Shown piece by piece: positions 45,959 to 56,534 of a stretch of DNA of 64,000 nt (the stretch's first letter is position 1; every line of letters starts with the position of its first letter). Source of the stretch: Riptortus pedestris (taxonomy: Eukaryota > Arthropoda > Insecta > Hemiptera > Alydidae); NCBI GenBank assembly GCA_019009955.1, contig CM032233.1, positions 122,948,501-123,012,500 on the forward strand. Direction: 5' to 3'. Position numbers and translations under genes: made by a program. The notes under the pieces were generated by a model. The model was not told where the DNA came from, did no database searches, and saw nothing but the letters and a program-made list of their open reading frames with translations.

Positions 45959-46440
45959 CGTATGAGTAGAAAGGGGAATTAATAAAGGCTGAAAACAAGA
46001 AATTACGAATAACTTGCTCAATATTTGAATTACGAAAAAAATGCAGATAAAAATAATTGTAGACAATCAATATTGGCCCGATCCGATATATTTGACGATC
46101 CGACTGATTATAACGGAGACATTTTGAATTTTCGAAACCCCCCCCCCATTAAACCCCCATTATTAGTATCCTGATTTCAACCATAAACGACAATGAACTT
46201 AAGAGTTGTATGAAGTGGTTATATGGTATTGATCAAATAAACGTTTGTCAAGACAACAACGTAAAATCTTAATTGATGAAGTCACCACACAACGAATTTC
46301 TATGTCTCTCACATAATAAAGGTCTGTTGTAAACAATATTTGGTAAGGAGGCTTAGAATAAAGTCATTCATGATATAAATCTTATTGTTAATATGACTTG
46401 AGTAGGAGTAGAAAGCATAAAACTAAAATATCCTACGATC
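45959..46440 (+). mobile_element. HINE-like element, right part of the interrupted copy
   Basis: Continues the 45031 copy with GCTGAAAACAAGAAATTACG, the C-rich tract at 46138-46147 and AAAATCTTAATTGATGAAGTC. The 3' terminus is lost. Confidence 0.72.
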
Positions 46441-46484
46441 TTCGTTAATATTCATGATGAAAATTTGTATTTTAAATTATTTAT

Positions 46485-46612
46485 TTTCATCCACTTTTTG
46501 CAACTAAGGCTAATTGAGACGGGTTATTTACAGGTTACATCATTTTTCTATTTTATTATTTGAATTCCGTCGCTAAATAAATTCCTTGCCCAGGCGGGAA
46601 TCGAACTCGAAA
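46485..46612 (-). mobile_element. SINE-like repeat
   Basis: ATCCACTTTTTGCAACTAAGG to GCGGGAATCGAACTCG. The minus-strand B box CGAGTTCGATTCCCGCC is well kept, and the body is shortened. Confidence 0.65.
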
Positions 46613-46831
46613 GATATAAAAAGATTTATATGTATATAAATAGATTTATAGGTAATTTAATTTTCTATTAGATTGGTTATATGGTTATAATTTTTTGAGT
46701 CAACCCATAATAACGGAAAACTCCAAATTTTCGACTTCCGCCTACCTAAACACCTACTCCCCCTAATCTGATTACAACTATTAACGAATTAGATCATTTG
46801 GTGAGAGAAAAAGACGTCCAATTCTTCACAA

Positions 46832-46952
46832 TTTTATCAGATTTCCTTAAGGGAAATCAGCTATTGAGGTCGTACTCATGACGCGATTTTCGAAACATTT
46901 CTTGAAATGTCCATCGACCCTACCCAGGAGATGACGAAAATGAGGTCCGTTC

Positions 46953-47031
<79 letters not shown>

Positions 47032-47474
47032 TGTTAACGCTCTAGCGGTCGTAATTTTTGTTTGATCGTTACCAAACTCGGACTTTAATCGATTTCTGTA
47101 AAAAGGAAGATCAAGTTCGTTAATGGCTGAAATCGGACCAGTAGGAGGGGGGGTTTAGATGGAGGATTTTTGAAAATTCAAAATATCTCCGTTATTATGC
47201 GCCGGATCGAAAAATTGTATAGAATCAATCTTATTGAAAATTACATTTACTATAAATATTGTTTTATACATTTATTCTGAAACTTGAATATTAACCGAGA
47301 TATTTGCATTTGTATTGTGTGTGTGGTCGGCAGAACCCCGCCATGTTCCGTACTTTCCGCCGAGAGCTCTGGTGGCCATTTCCGGAACTATTCGTCCCTC
47401 GTGAATAGGTTTAGAGATCCCTGTAAAACTTCACGTGGGAAATCTGCTTAGTTAGCCCCTGCGTGACGGACTTT
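46832..47474 (-). mobile_element. HINE-like element
   Basis: TA tract 46956-47029 (about 37 repeats, the longest uninterrupted one). The 5' hairpin has lost six bases (TTAGTTAGCCCCTGC). Confidence 0.9.
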
Positions 47475-47643
47475 TTTTTATTTCAGCGCTAAGCGTTTTC
47501 GAAGACTATTGCCTCCATCTTCAGAGCAACTTTCTGAGCAGCGAGCAAGCGAGTCACTTGCTGTCTTTCCCAATGAGCGCATGCATGTAGCTCTGAAGAT
47601 GGAGACAATAGTCATCGAAAGCGATTAGCGCTGAAATAAAAAA
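47475..47643. repeat. 170-bp palindrome with hammerhead-like cores
   Basis: Arms TTTCAGCGCTAA...CATCTTCAGAGC and its complement. The + arm has CTGAAGA 47593-47599 and GAAA 47617-47620, ending AGCGCTGAAATAAA. The 60-bp centre is not inverted. It abuts the HINE end at 47474. Confidence 0.75.
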
Positions 47644-47734
47644 ATTGTGAAGAATTTGACGTCTTTTTCTCTCTCCAAGTAACTTTTCTTCACTTCCAAC
47701 AAACACTGCTGTGGAATTAGATCACTAATTTTCT

Positions 47735-47804
47735 ATGAAACGCTTATATAATGAGTTTGGTAACGATACGACCGAAATTGCGACAGCTAGAGTGTAGAGT
47801 AACA

Positions 47805-47849
<45 letters not shown>

Positions 47850-47995
47850 AATTGTTCTGATGTTTTCGACCCTTTACAGCCCTGAAGAAAAGAAAATAAA
47901 GATTCTCGAAATATTGGCATAAACTAAGATTTATTTCACCAACATTGACCAAAACTCCGAAAAGAATAACACACCACACACACACACACACACAC

Positions 47996-48039
<44 letters not shown>

Positions 48040-48364
48040 GAGTAGAATAACTTAAATACTAAAGTACATTTACTAATTTACAAATTGACTAAATTGTGCC
48101 ATAGTACTTAAATAATTCTAGTCTTGCCCTGAAGAAGAGAAAATAAAATTTTCGAAGAATTGACATAGACTAAAGCTTCTTTAATAAACATTAACCATAA
48201 ACCTAAACTAACAACCACTTCATCTATATATACATAGTCTTGAACCGACCACATTTTCGTCATCTCCTAGGTAGGATCGATGGACGCTTGAGGAAAGTTT
48301 TCGGAAATGGCGACATGAGTACAACCTCAATAGCTGATTTACGTTAAGGGAAATCTGCTAAAAG
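47735..48364 (+). mobile_element. HINE-like fragments around a (TA)n/(CA)n-bearing insert
   Basis: 47735-47850 holds ACGACCGAAATTGCGACAGC and the TA tract. 48237-48364 holds the conserved 3' end (GTTAAGGGAAATCTGCTAAAA). Between them lie two diverged 45-bp CCTGAAGAA...TCGAA...GGCATAAACTAA units (47880, 48128) and a (CA)n tract at 47972-48037. Confidence 0.7.
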
Positions 48365-48604
48365 GGTGGGTAGTCAAGATAGAATAAATCTCGGATAGGC
48401 TCTTAGCAGCACATGAGATGAAAGCTGTTAACTGCTTTAAGTTTTCAATGTTGTGTGCGTGTGCATGTGCGTGAGGGGGGTGTATTACATTAGGCAGGTA
48501 ATGGCCATACTCTAGCTAATAGGGTGGAGTACCCCCCCCCCCAAACACACGTAGAAACCACTACACGAACAACTGCACTCTCAGCTCCCATCATAAACAA
48601 CACT

Positions 48605-48714
48605 ATTACCAGATTTTCATTAAGTGAAATCCGCTGCTATTGATGCTGTACTCATGACAGAAATGTCGACAAGCTTCTTCAAATGTTTGTCAACCCTACC
48701 TAGTAGATGACGAA
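48605..48714 (-). mobile_element. HINE-like 3' fragment fused head-on to another copy
   Basis: ACCAGATTTTCATTAAGTG to TAGATGACGAAAA, joined directly to a plus-strand 5' block. Confidence 0.7.
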
Positions 48715-49090
48715 AACGTCCATCACGGCGGGGCCGCGTAAACAAAGCAGAATAGATAAACGCACATACAGCAAACACCAGCGTGAATATAAATTCAAGA
48801 AAAATACAAACAAACAATAAGAAATCTTTCCCCTGCCGGCGGGAAGCGTCTCAAATGTAAACAAGCATGTCTGCCATCGGCTCAGGGGAAAGAAAAACAA
48901 TAACTGAAGCATATCAGAATATGATATATTCATTTTATTGAAAACTATGTACTTACCTAGTACTGTAATTTATAATGAATCAGAATAACTTTCATCTCAA
49001 TCAATCAAATTTTAGTAGTCCAGAAAGGTGGGGGGGGGGTCACAAGAAAATATTTGCATCTATCTCGTATAATAAAGGTCTCTGGAAAAC
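48715..49090 (+). mobile_element. HINE-like 5' fragment
   Basis: CGTCCATCACGGCGGGGCCG, then the interior of the 1937-type copy (CCTGCCGGCGGGAAGCGTC; compare 2085-2100) to TAATAAAGGTCTCTGG. Confidence 0.7.
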
Positions 49091-49480
49091 TCAAATATGA
49101 ACTGAGATATTTGCTTTTTTTCGTTTCGAGGTTTCAGCAAACCCCCTCTTTTAGTCATCGCATGTAAATAATAAGGCAATATATAATGAAATCTCTTATT
49201 CCAACCATTAATTCCAGGAGCCTTTCGTGTGTTATATGCATATTTTCTCTATGATGAATTAACTGAGATATTTGGATTTTTTTAAGTTTTCAGGCTTCAG
49301 TAAACCTCCACTTCTACTCATGTCATATTAACAATAATCAACAATGAACTACATTATTGTCAGCTTAAATACAAACTATTGTTTTCAAGGGCCTTTTTTT
49401 ATGCGAGATATATGCAAATTCGTTGCATGATGACGCCACCAATTAAGATATTACGTTCTTGTTTTGAAGATGTTTCCTTG
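49090..49480 (-). mobile_element. HINE-like interior fragments
   Basis: Two minus-strand pieces, each starting AACTGAGATATTTG (49100, 49260), the second running to CACCAATTAAGATATTACG. Confidence 0.6.
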
Positions 49481-49482
49481 AT

Positions 49483-49600
49483 CTATACGTGTGGTGTAGC
49501 TTCTGTCGAGATTGATGGAGGGCAATTGAATTGTAAATATCACTTTACAAAATGCATTTAAATGCAGACTATAATATTCTCAATAAAATAAAATAATCTA
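49483..49600 (+). pseudogene. LINE 3' tail only
   Basis: GTCGAGATTGATGGAGGGC to CTCAATAAAATAAAATAATC, the extreme 3' end of the Jockey-like LINE of 30.9 and 51.7 kb; strongly 5'-truncated. Confidence 0.7.
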
Positions 49601-50039
49601 ATCTGATCTATACTATACTTGATATTTAACTGTTTCAGTCAACACTAAAGTTTATAAAGTTTTGTTGAAATAAAGTCTACGTATCTGTTAACGTAACTAT
49701 AGTTTCAAAAACAGAATCTAAATTTTTAAAGAAGTTTTACCCTACTTGTTTTGTAAAACGTCATTTTGCCCGGTTTTACCCTACTAGTGGGGTACAACCG
49801 GGTACATATGCTTTTCTTAAAAAAAATGTAAAGATTTTTAACCAAATTTATGTTTTTTCTTTAAATAATGTAATAATTAATGTTGTTTGATGCATTAAAA
49901 CAAACCCCCCTTTTGGGAACAATACAAAAAAATTAAGTAAAAATATAAACTAATAACATCATTAATCTTTTTTATCTATTTCAAAACAATTATATATTTC
50001 AAAAAGTAAATTCATAGTTGCAAGATTTATCATATTGTT
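49601..50039. other. Unassigned AT-rich sequence
   Basis: Contains two short direct copies of TTTTACCCTACT (49736, 49775). No gene. Confidence 0.3.
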
Positions 50040-50330
50040 GGAATACTGGGGATGTTAGAGGGGGGAGGAATCCGAAAATTCAAAATGTCTCCGTTATTGT
50101 CAGTCGGATCGTAAATGTTGTATTCATTTTTTTCATAACTCAAGTATACAGCGAGTTGTTCGTACTGTGTTGTTTTCAGCCTTCAGTACCCCCCCCCCCT
50201 TCCTCACTCACCATTCCCTTATACTCATCTGTTTTAGCAGATTTTTTTGTACATAGAAATAAGGTGATATGATATCATAAGTGTGTTATACCAGTAAGTG
50301 AGAAATTTGCTTAATTTGACGGACTTTTGT
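50040..50330 (-). mobile_element. HINE-like element, 5' half
   Basis: GTTAGAGGGGGGAGG to TTAATTTGACGGACTTTTG. CCCCCCCCCC at 50189-50199. Confidence 0.7.
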
Positions 50331-50436
50331 GTATTCTTCTTCTTTTAGACAAATGTGCAGTTTCCTAGGCTAATGGCAAACCTCTGTCCTAAGTACCGAT
50401 GTAGACAATTCTCAGAAAGTGGAACACCAGTAGCTT

Positions 50437-50622
50437 AAAGCGTTTACGTAACGATTAAACAAAAACTGCGGCTCCTAGGGCGTTAACAGACAAATATATA
50501 TACAATTTTGAATAAATCTCATTTTCTTCATCAAGGATGGACATTTTAACAAATTTTTCAAAAATCGCGTCATGAGTACAACATCAAGTGCGGATTTCCC
50601 TTGAGAGAAATCGGCTAAAAGG
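50437..50622 (+). mobile_element. HINE-like 3' fragment
   Basis: AACTGCGGCTCCTAGGGCG through a 10-bp TA tract to CCTTGAGAGAAATCGGCTAAAA. GGATCGATGG is reduced to GGATGG. Confidence 0.75.
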
Positions 50623-50829
50623 ATTTTTGTTTTAAGTCTCAACTTATTATATCGGTGTACAGGGAAGACCTGATATTTCTACCTTCCATAAAGAATTTTC
50701 ATTTTTTCGAATTCTATTATTGAATTATTCAAAGAACAGGCGAAAAGAAATGAAATAATTCTATATAGCAAGAAATTTGATCATTAATTAGGCTCTATGT
50801 CTAGAGAATCCATGATTTTATTTTGTTCA

Positions 50830-51850
50830 AGTTCTTCAAGGAAATGAATAGTCAGACTGCTATTCTGTGGATGCGGGAGTTCCTCAAGGCAGTGGTCTAG
50901 GACCATTACTGTATCTCATTTACACATTTGACATCCCTACGTCACCAACAACTATCCTAGCTACCTATGTAGATGACACGGCTATCCTTTCATCCGATCC
51001 CGATTTTATTACGTATCGTAATCGACGAATCTCAAATTTCACTTAACCGAAATTGAAAAATGGTACAAAACTTGGCGCAAGATAAAGGAAAGTAAGTCTC
51101 ACCATATCACTTTTCCCTTTCGGCGCTGTTCCAGTCCTGTTCATTTCAACAATATTCTTTTAGCACCAGCCGATCGTCTAATTTGCCATGGACTACATTT
51201 GGACACCCGACTTACTTGGAAATACCACGAAATAATCGAAAGACAGGAAATTAAAGACGATTCGGAAAACTCTGCTAAATAGAAAATATCACTTTTATGC
51301 TGGAAAGAAACTAAAAATATGGAAGTTACTACTTAAACCTATACGAACTTACGCAATGGCGTGGGGCTCAACAAAACCTTCGAACAACAGACGAAACCAG
51401 ACTTTCCAATCCAAAGTCCTGTGCAACATAGTAGATGCCCCATATATTCCCATTATATTTCAAACCTCATCCTCCATAAAGATCTTAATATCCCATTCGT
51501 AAAGGAATTAATTCCGTTAATATTCAAAATATTCCGCAGCAGACATCCAATCATCCTAATCCAGAAGTCCCTTTCTCTTACCACGACGCCTCAAGAGACA
51601 ATGGCCCAGAGATCTGTAATAGCAGTGTAAAGTGAAGTGATAGCAGTGGCTATTTTCTTTTTCCAATGCCATATTCCTCCTTAGCTCTTGACTTCCTTGC
51701 CAGACAGGGAGAAGCTGCTCCTCTCACTAAGGTGAAAGAGTGTAGCTTCTGTCGAGAGTAATGGTGGACGATTGTACAATGTCATATTACCTAATACATG
51801 GATTGCAGATTGTAATTTTCTTAATAAAATAAATGAATAAATTTGAAAAT
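50830..51850 (+). pseudogene. Jockey-like LINE, RT palm to 3' end
   Basis: Reads [20 protein letters not shown] (RT motif B region) and [15 protein letters not shown] (motif C, YVDD), then post-RT segments colinear with 26.7 kb (CHGLHLDTRLTWKYH, LHKDLNIPFVKELIP). It ends CTTAATAAAATAAATGAATAAA. Several frameshifts and stops; 5'-truncated. It provides the unoccupied version of the site into which the 27-kb transposon jumped. Confidence 0.82.
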
Positions 51851-52312
51851 AGAATACACAATGAATTACATACTCGTCATATGGAATCAAAAATGTCCCA
51901 TTATACTCAAGCCAAATCTATCGGTGTTGATGTAATTTGGCTTTCACCATGCTCACCCCTGTTAATAGTTGAACTGAATAGTTTATTGAAAGTTCCAGTA
52001 TAGACCAATGGTCAGCTATCAGTTGGTTTCATACAATCTGGGGTTTGTTTATCTCGTGGTGTAGTTGTCTACAAGTCTCTATAGATGAGCTGTCCTTTCC
52101 GATCTTGTCTTGGCTCCTTGCAGCTAATAACTGCTTCATTTGAATGTCCAGTTGCATTTTCCATTTCGACTGTTTTTTACAGTGTATTTTTATTTTATTT
52201 TAATTTATCAAGTATTTTTATCATATATTTCAATTCAGCAAGATATCTCTATACAATAAAATTAAGGTATTATATAGCAGGATATAAGAATATTTATTTG
52301 TGAATTTAAAAA
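51851..52312. other. Unassigned sequence
   Basis: No gene or repeat recognised. Confidence 0.3.
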
Positions 52313-52810
52313 AAAGTCCGTCACGCAGGAAATGCGTAAACTAAGTAGATTTCCCACGTGAAGTTTTACAGTTGAGAAATCTGCCCAATAACAACTGTAC
52401 TAGTAAGGGATCTCTAAATCTATTCACGAGGGACGAACAGTTACAGAAACGGCCGCCAGAGCTCTCGGCGGAAGGTCCCGAACATAGCCAACTCCTGCCG
52501 ACCACACACAGAATACAAATGCAAATATCTCGGTTAATATTCAAGATAAAGAATGTATAGAACAATATTTATAGTAAATTTAATTTGAAATAAGATTGAT
52601 TCTATACAATTGTTCGATCCGACGCATAAAAACGGAAATATTTTGAATTTTAAAAAAATCCCCCCCCTATAACCCCTCCTCCCACTGGTCCGATTTCAGC
52701 CATTAACAAAGTTGATCTTTCTTTTTACATAAAACGATTAAATTCCGAGTTTGGTAACGATCAAATAAAAATTGCGACCGCTAGAGCGTTAACAGACAAA
52801 TATATGTGTG
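52313..52810 (+). mobile_element. HINE-like element, 3' truncated
   Basis: 5' block TCCGTCACGCAGGAAATGCG (hairpin loop changed). Full interior to TAACAGACAAATATATGTGTG, then unrelated sequence. Confidence 0.85.
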
Positions 52811-52984
52811 TGCGCGTGAAAAGGTAGTAGTAAAATAACCACATATTTCGCACTTTCGTTGTGTATATGTGTGTGTATTTATATGCACAGTTACAAAGTA
52901 ACGACAAAAATAAATCTTACACTTCCTAAAGGGCATAATAACCACGTAGTTGATTGCCCAAACAAACATCTTAACCTAACCTCG

Positions 52985-53200
52985 AACCTGATTCAAATCC
53001 TCAGTAGTACGACTGTCCGTCTGATGGAGTCTTTCCTTTCTTGTTCTGTATTAATGTTTTCAGTGGCATAAATATTGTGCCAGAACAAGTGTTAGATTTT
53101 TCATTAATAATATCCCTGTCAAATGTTTTCTATTTTGCATACTTCCATATTTTCTAATATGTAACCTTTTGTGTTTGTGTAGAGGTGATTCAAGGGATAT
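52985..53200 (-). pseudogene. PLE C-terminal fragment (second family)
   Basis: Minus strand NTKGYILENMEVCKIENI aligns with KGRRLDIFENIEIYKQKNF at 42.6 kb, and nucleotide similarity covers 42560-42735. Frame broken. Confidence 0.5.
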
Positions 53201-54021
53201 TTATACTGGGTAGAATGAAATATTCAAGGAGGAGAATAGTCCGAAAGTAGCATGTTGAGCCGTGATTTGCTCCCAGATCCACAGCTGTAGTCTCCAGTTG
53301 TCGTCGTGAAATGGCCAACGTCCAGCTTACTACCGACCTGACAGTATTGAGAGTTTTGAATTTTGGTGTATAATAGGGCGGTTGTGATTGTGGTTCTGCC
53401 GTAGGACGCGGGCCTCTAGCTGTCGATCAAAGCTAACGAGTGAAGGCGGTGCCGAGTGATTACCTCGCCTCCACCCGCCACTACTTTGTATATTTAAATG
53501 GGGCGGCGGGTCTTTGAGCGAGCCGGCACGCGCCTGCCCCTAATGAACCCGACCCTGTTTTAAAATGCCTTCTCCTTTAGTTGGTAGGCCTAGGGAAGGG
53601 ATTGGCCCTTTTGTCAGTGGTTTCTCTATTCTCCTGTCGCATCGTCGCCCACAGTTTAATCACTTGACACTGCCCCAGGGAGGGATCTAACTAGGAAGGA
53701 TTATGCAAGGCTAAAAGCCCATTACAATATCCACAAATCCCTTCAAACAATCACCTACGGGAATCTGGGTTTCCGACGCCCAGCATTTGAATCTCCCACG
53801 GTTTTTACTACAACTCATTATGTCATACTCATTTTTAAAGAATCAGCTTCATAGAGGGAAATCAGCTGTCGACGAGATGGTATGAGCTGGCTGGACCACA
53901 TCCACGGTCAGTCCGTGGCACTATCTCTTATAATTTGTCGTGACTTTTCTATTAGCAGTTACAATATTTATTTACACACCCCCATTCCCCCTTGGGCTCA
54001 ATTTAGATAATCTATGTAAAA
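53201..54021. other. Unassigned sequence with GC-rich block
   Basis: 53420-53570 is GC-rich (CCTCCACCCGCCAC, GGGGCGGCGGGTC, GAGCCGGCACGCGCC). No frame supported. Confidence 0.35.
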
Positions 54022-54160
54022 TTTTAGCAGATTTCCCATGAGACCCAGTTATTGAGGTTGTGCTCATGATGCGAGATTTTGAGTTGAAAAACATCTTCAA
54101 TTGTCCGTCAAGTCTACCCAGGCAGCTACGAAAATGAGTTTCGTTGAAAACTATATGTGT
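54022..54160 (-). mobile_element. HINE-like 3' fragment
   Basis: TTTTAGCAGATTTCCC to AATGAGTTTCGTTGAAAACTATAT. Diverged. Confidence 0.7.
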
Positions 54161-54165
54161 ATGTG

Positions 54166-54368
54166 TTTGGAGTGGAGGAACCAGTAGCAGTGCCTACCAC
54201 TACCAATAGTATGCTGAGGGTACAAACTGCTGGAGGTTCGATTCCCGTCAAGGTAGACTTCCAGAGGATCCTTCTGGATTAACGGGAGTCAAGCTAGAAT
54301 TCGTGTCTGACAGCCCCTCGGGATGACTAACGATTATGACTTTCATAGATCTCGTCTAGTTAAATAGT
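54166..54368 (+). mobile_element. tRNA-derived SINE, a second type
   Basis: Starts TTTGGAGTGGAGGAACCAG. A-box-like TAGCAGTGCCTACC and a good B box GGAGGTTCGATTCCCGTC (54232-54249), then an unrelated body with GACAGCCCCTCGGGATGAC. There is no tRNA fold, so it is a SINE and not a tRNA gene. Confidence 0.6.
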
Positions 54369-55423
54369 TTAATGGCAAGGGTCACCAATAGAAACACCTC
54401 TTTCCCCGCAACCTTTGTTTACTCCCCCCCCCCCGTAACCTTTGTTGCCCTGCATGTTTCGTGGCTTACCGGGGCCATTCCTCTTCAAATAATAATAACA
54501 TTAATTTTTAAGAACACAATGATAATTCATTTTTCATATTTTTTTGTAATCGCATGCATATTTCAATAAATCATTATCAAATAAATCAAAACTCTCAACC
54601 ATGATGGAATGAAATTAATTACTAGGAAGTGCTTGGGAACAACCACCTCATTTTCAACGAATCTAATTAACACCGCCATTTCCCAACGTCAGTTATGTAA
54701 GGGGGATCCAGGGAAAACATATGATAAAATTTTTTTCAGGCATTCTGTTGTAATGGGATAGAAGAATCAAATCTCTCATATTAACAACACTCATTCCCTT
54801 AATACATATTCAAACAATTTCCCAAGTCATTCAGCCATTTTCATGATACTCGACTAAGTTCTTTTGTGCCAGGAAGGCGGAAGTCAAAATTCATAAATGT
54901 AAATTACGTTTTAGGACCTCAATTGTAATCCTAAACACAATTTTTTCTTTACAATTTTTTGATAAAACCAATGAAAATGACGAATGTGTTTTCATTTCGA
55001 AGTAAACTTCCTCTCCTAGGATTCGGATTTTCATGTCACCTATGTTGTACCATTTAATAATTGACACCAATATAAAAATTCATAGAAATCTTGGAGCTGT
55101 TTTTGAGTGATTGAGTAGCAAACCGGCAGACAGACAGATAAGATTTTAATTTTGATGTCATTGTTCTTAGAATGGTCTGAAACGTAAAAAAAATAAAAAA
55201 TTTGTTCCCGCCAGATTCAAATAGAAAATCAGACACACCTTAGAGTTTTATTTATATAGATTAAAAAGTACTAAGAAAACATGTGGCTTTATCTAGTGGA
55301 CTTGGCCATGAACATGTGGAGTAGGAAACAATGTAGAAAATCTTTGAGAAGAATAGAGTTCATTGTTCTTGGCTAATGGTTTATTATGTGAGATTGGTCG
55401 GGGATATAGTAATTAATATTGAA
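54369..55423. other. Unassigned AT-rich sequence
   Basis: No gene recognised. Last kilobase of the intron before the 55.9-kb exon. Confidence 0.3.
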
Positions 55424-55562
55424 GGAGAAATGGCCGAAGGTCAATAGATGAAAAACACGTCAACTATCTCCACTGATTTATTTCCTTCAACATGTTTCGC
55501 GTTCTCTATTATGCCTCTTCAGGAGTAATACACTTATTATAAAAAGATTCGATCTTACAACC
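55424..55562 (-). repeat. PLE-terminus-like repeat with hammerhead-like core
   Basis: GGAGAAATGGCCGAAGGTCA in + orientation is followed by the inverted core. On the minus strand: CTCCTGAAGAGG...CGCGAAACATGTTGAAGG, with CTGAAGA, GAAA and the palindrome ACATGT. Related to 16.6 kb. Confidence 0.55.
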
Positions 55563-55923
55563 TCGGCGGTCGCGTCAAGACTTACAAAAATAGAGATGTA
55601 CCACACCACTCAGCTGATATATCATCGATATATTAAAATGATGAACAGTGTAAAAATCGATTACATACAAAGTTTCGAGTTATGGAAAATCGATTACAGA
55701 ATAAGCATAGGTACGTCTACATCTAATCGACTTACTGTTTGTTTAAATATGCCGTGCAAATTCCTTATTTCAGTTTTCTTGTTTTTAATAATGTCTTTTT
55801 TCTTCCGCTTGGTTATGTTTTTTGTTATTACCTTAAGTTTTTGCCTCGTCAAAACTAATTTTGATAAGATTGAATTGAGGTAACATTTCGACAATAGTAA
55901 TTAATGGTGTATTGGGCCGACAG

Positions 55924-56038
55924 CTGTTCAGAACGAGAGGCAGCCGAGGAATACAGCGACCATCAGGCCAGAAGCTCTAGTAGATATGGACCACGAGCGG
56001 GCACTCAGGGAAGCAGCTGTTGCAGTTGGAGTTTTCGG
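55924..56038 (+). CDS. Hr51: Next exon of the NR2E3/Hr51-type nuclear receptor (C-terminal extension and hinge)
   Basis: The 115-bp exon lies between acceptor CCGACAG|CT and donor TTCGG|GTAAGC. Its first two bases complete the alanine codon opened by the G that ends the exon at 15662, so the two exons join in phase. The product starts AVQNERQPRNTATIRPE and runs through a charged segment (DMDHERALREAA) to AVGVFG. AVQNERQPRN following MNKD is the hallmark of NR2E-group receptors just after the DNA-binding domain, and NTATIRPE points to Hr51/NR2E3. The segment is the C-terminal extension plus the start of the hinge; the ligand-binding domain would follow and was not found before 64000. The acceptor's pyrimidine tract is weak. 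An open reading frame that starts at 55904 and covers the exon reads through both splice sites and is not the real product. Confidence 0.94.
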
Positions 56039-56129
56039 GTAAGCTATGCATATAATTTAAATTTTACATTTATTCACCCCCATCCCACCCCCACCCTCAG
56101 AAGTCTAATCCCTAGAATAATTATTTAGG

Positions 56130-56400
56130 AGCAGCCACGACTAGGCGATTTTGCTCAAAATTCAACTAAGTAACGCCAAAGAAAGCACTATGGAAAATGA
56201 AATACTAAGTAAACGCAACAAATAAGAATTAAAAAACAATAAATGAACATTAAACAAAAGTAATGAAGGCAACAAACAAACATTAATTACAAGTAATTAC
56301 ACACCAAATAAGTATTTAACACATGTAATGACACACAACAACAACCTATAAAAACAATGAACATTGTAAGCAAAATATCCTATTAAATATAATTGTAGTA
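56130..56400. repeat. A-rich repeat with GGCGATTTTGCTCA leader
   Basis: Reverse-oriented relative of the T-rich repeat at 26.4 and 31.1 kb (AACAATAAATGAACATTAAAC). Confidence 0.5.
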
Positions 56401-56534
56401 CTTTTTTACAATTATCAGGAGGTAATTTAATGACGATTTTTATATCATATTAAAAAAAAAATTATTATTTAAAATAACATTTCAAGAATTTATTTGAATG
56501 ACAAAATGTAAGTGTAAATTACATTACAGTAACC

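Larger units (their letters stand above)
15663..55923 (+). other. 40.3-kb intron of the Hr51-like gene
   Basis: The intron starts GTAAGC and ends CGACAG. It is inferred from two exons that encode contiguous, phase-matched parts of one receptor. It contains nearly every transposon type in the window and no other host exon that I could recognise. Intronic insertions occur in both orientations. Confidence 0.9.

Noticed and set aside
54166..54368. Possible tRNA gene because of a good B box
   Set aside because: No acceptor-stem pairing or anticodon arm; the body is SINE-like.
55694..55894. 66-codon minus-strand frame and the 95-codon plus-strand frame over it
   Set aside because: Low-complexity AT-rich overlap just before the exon acceptor; no family.
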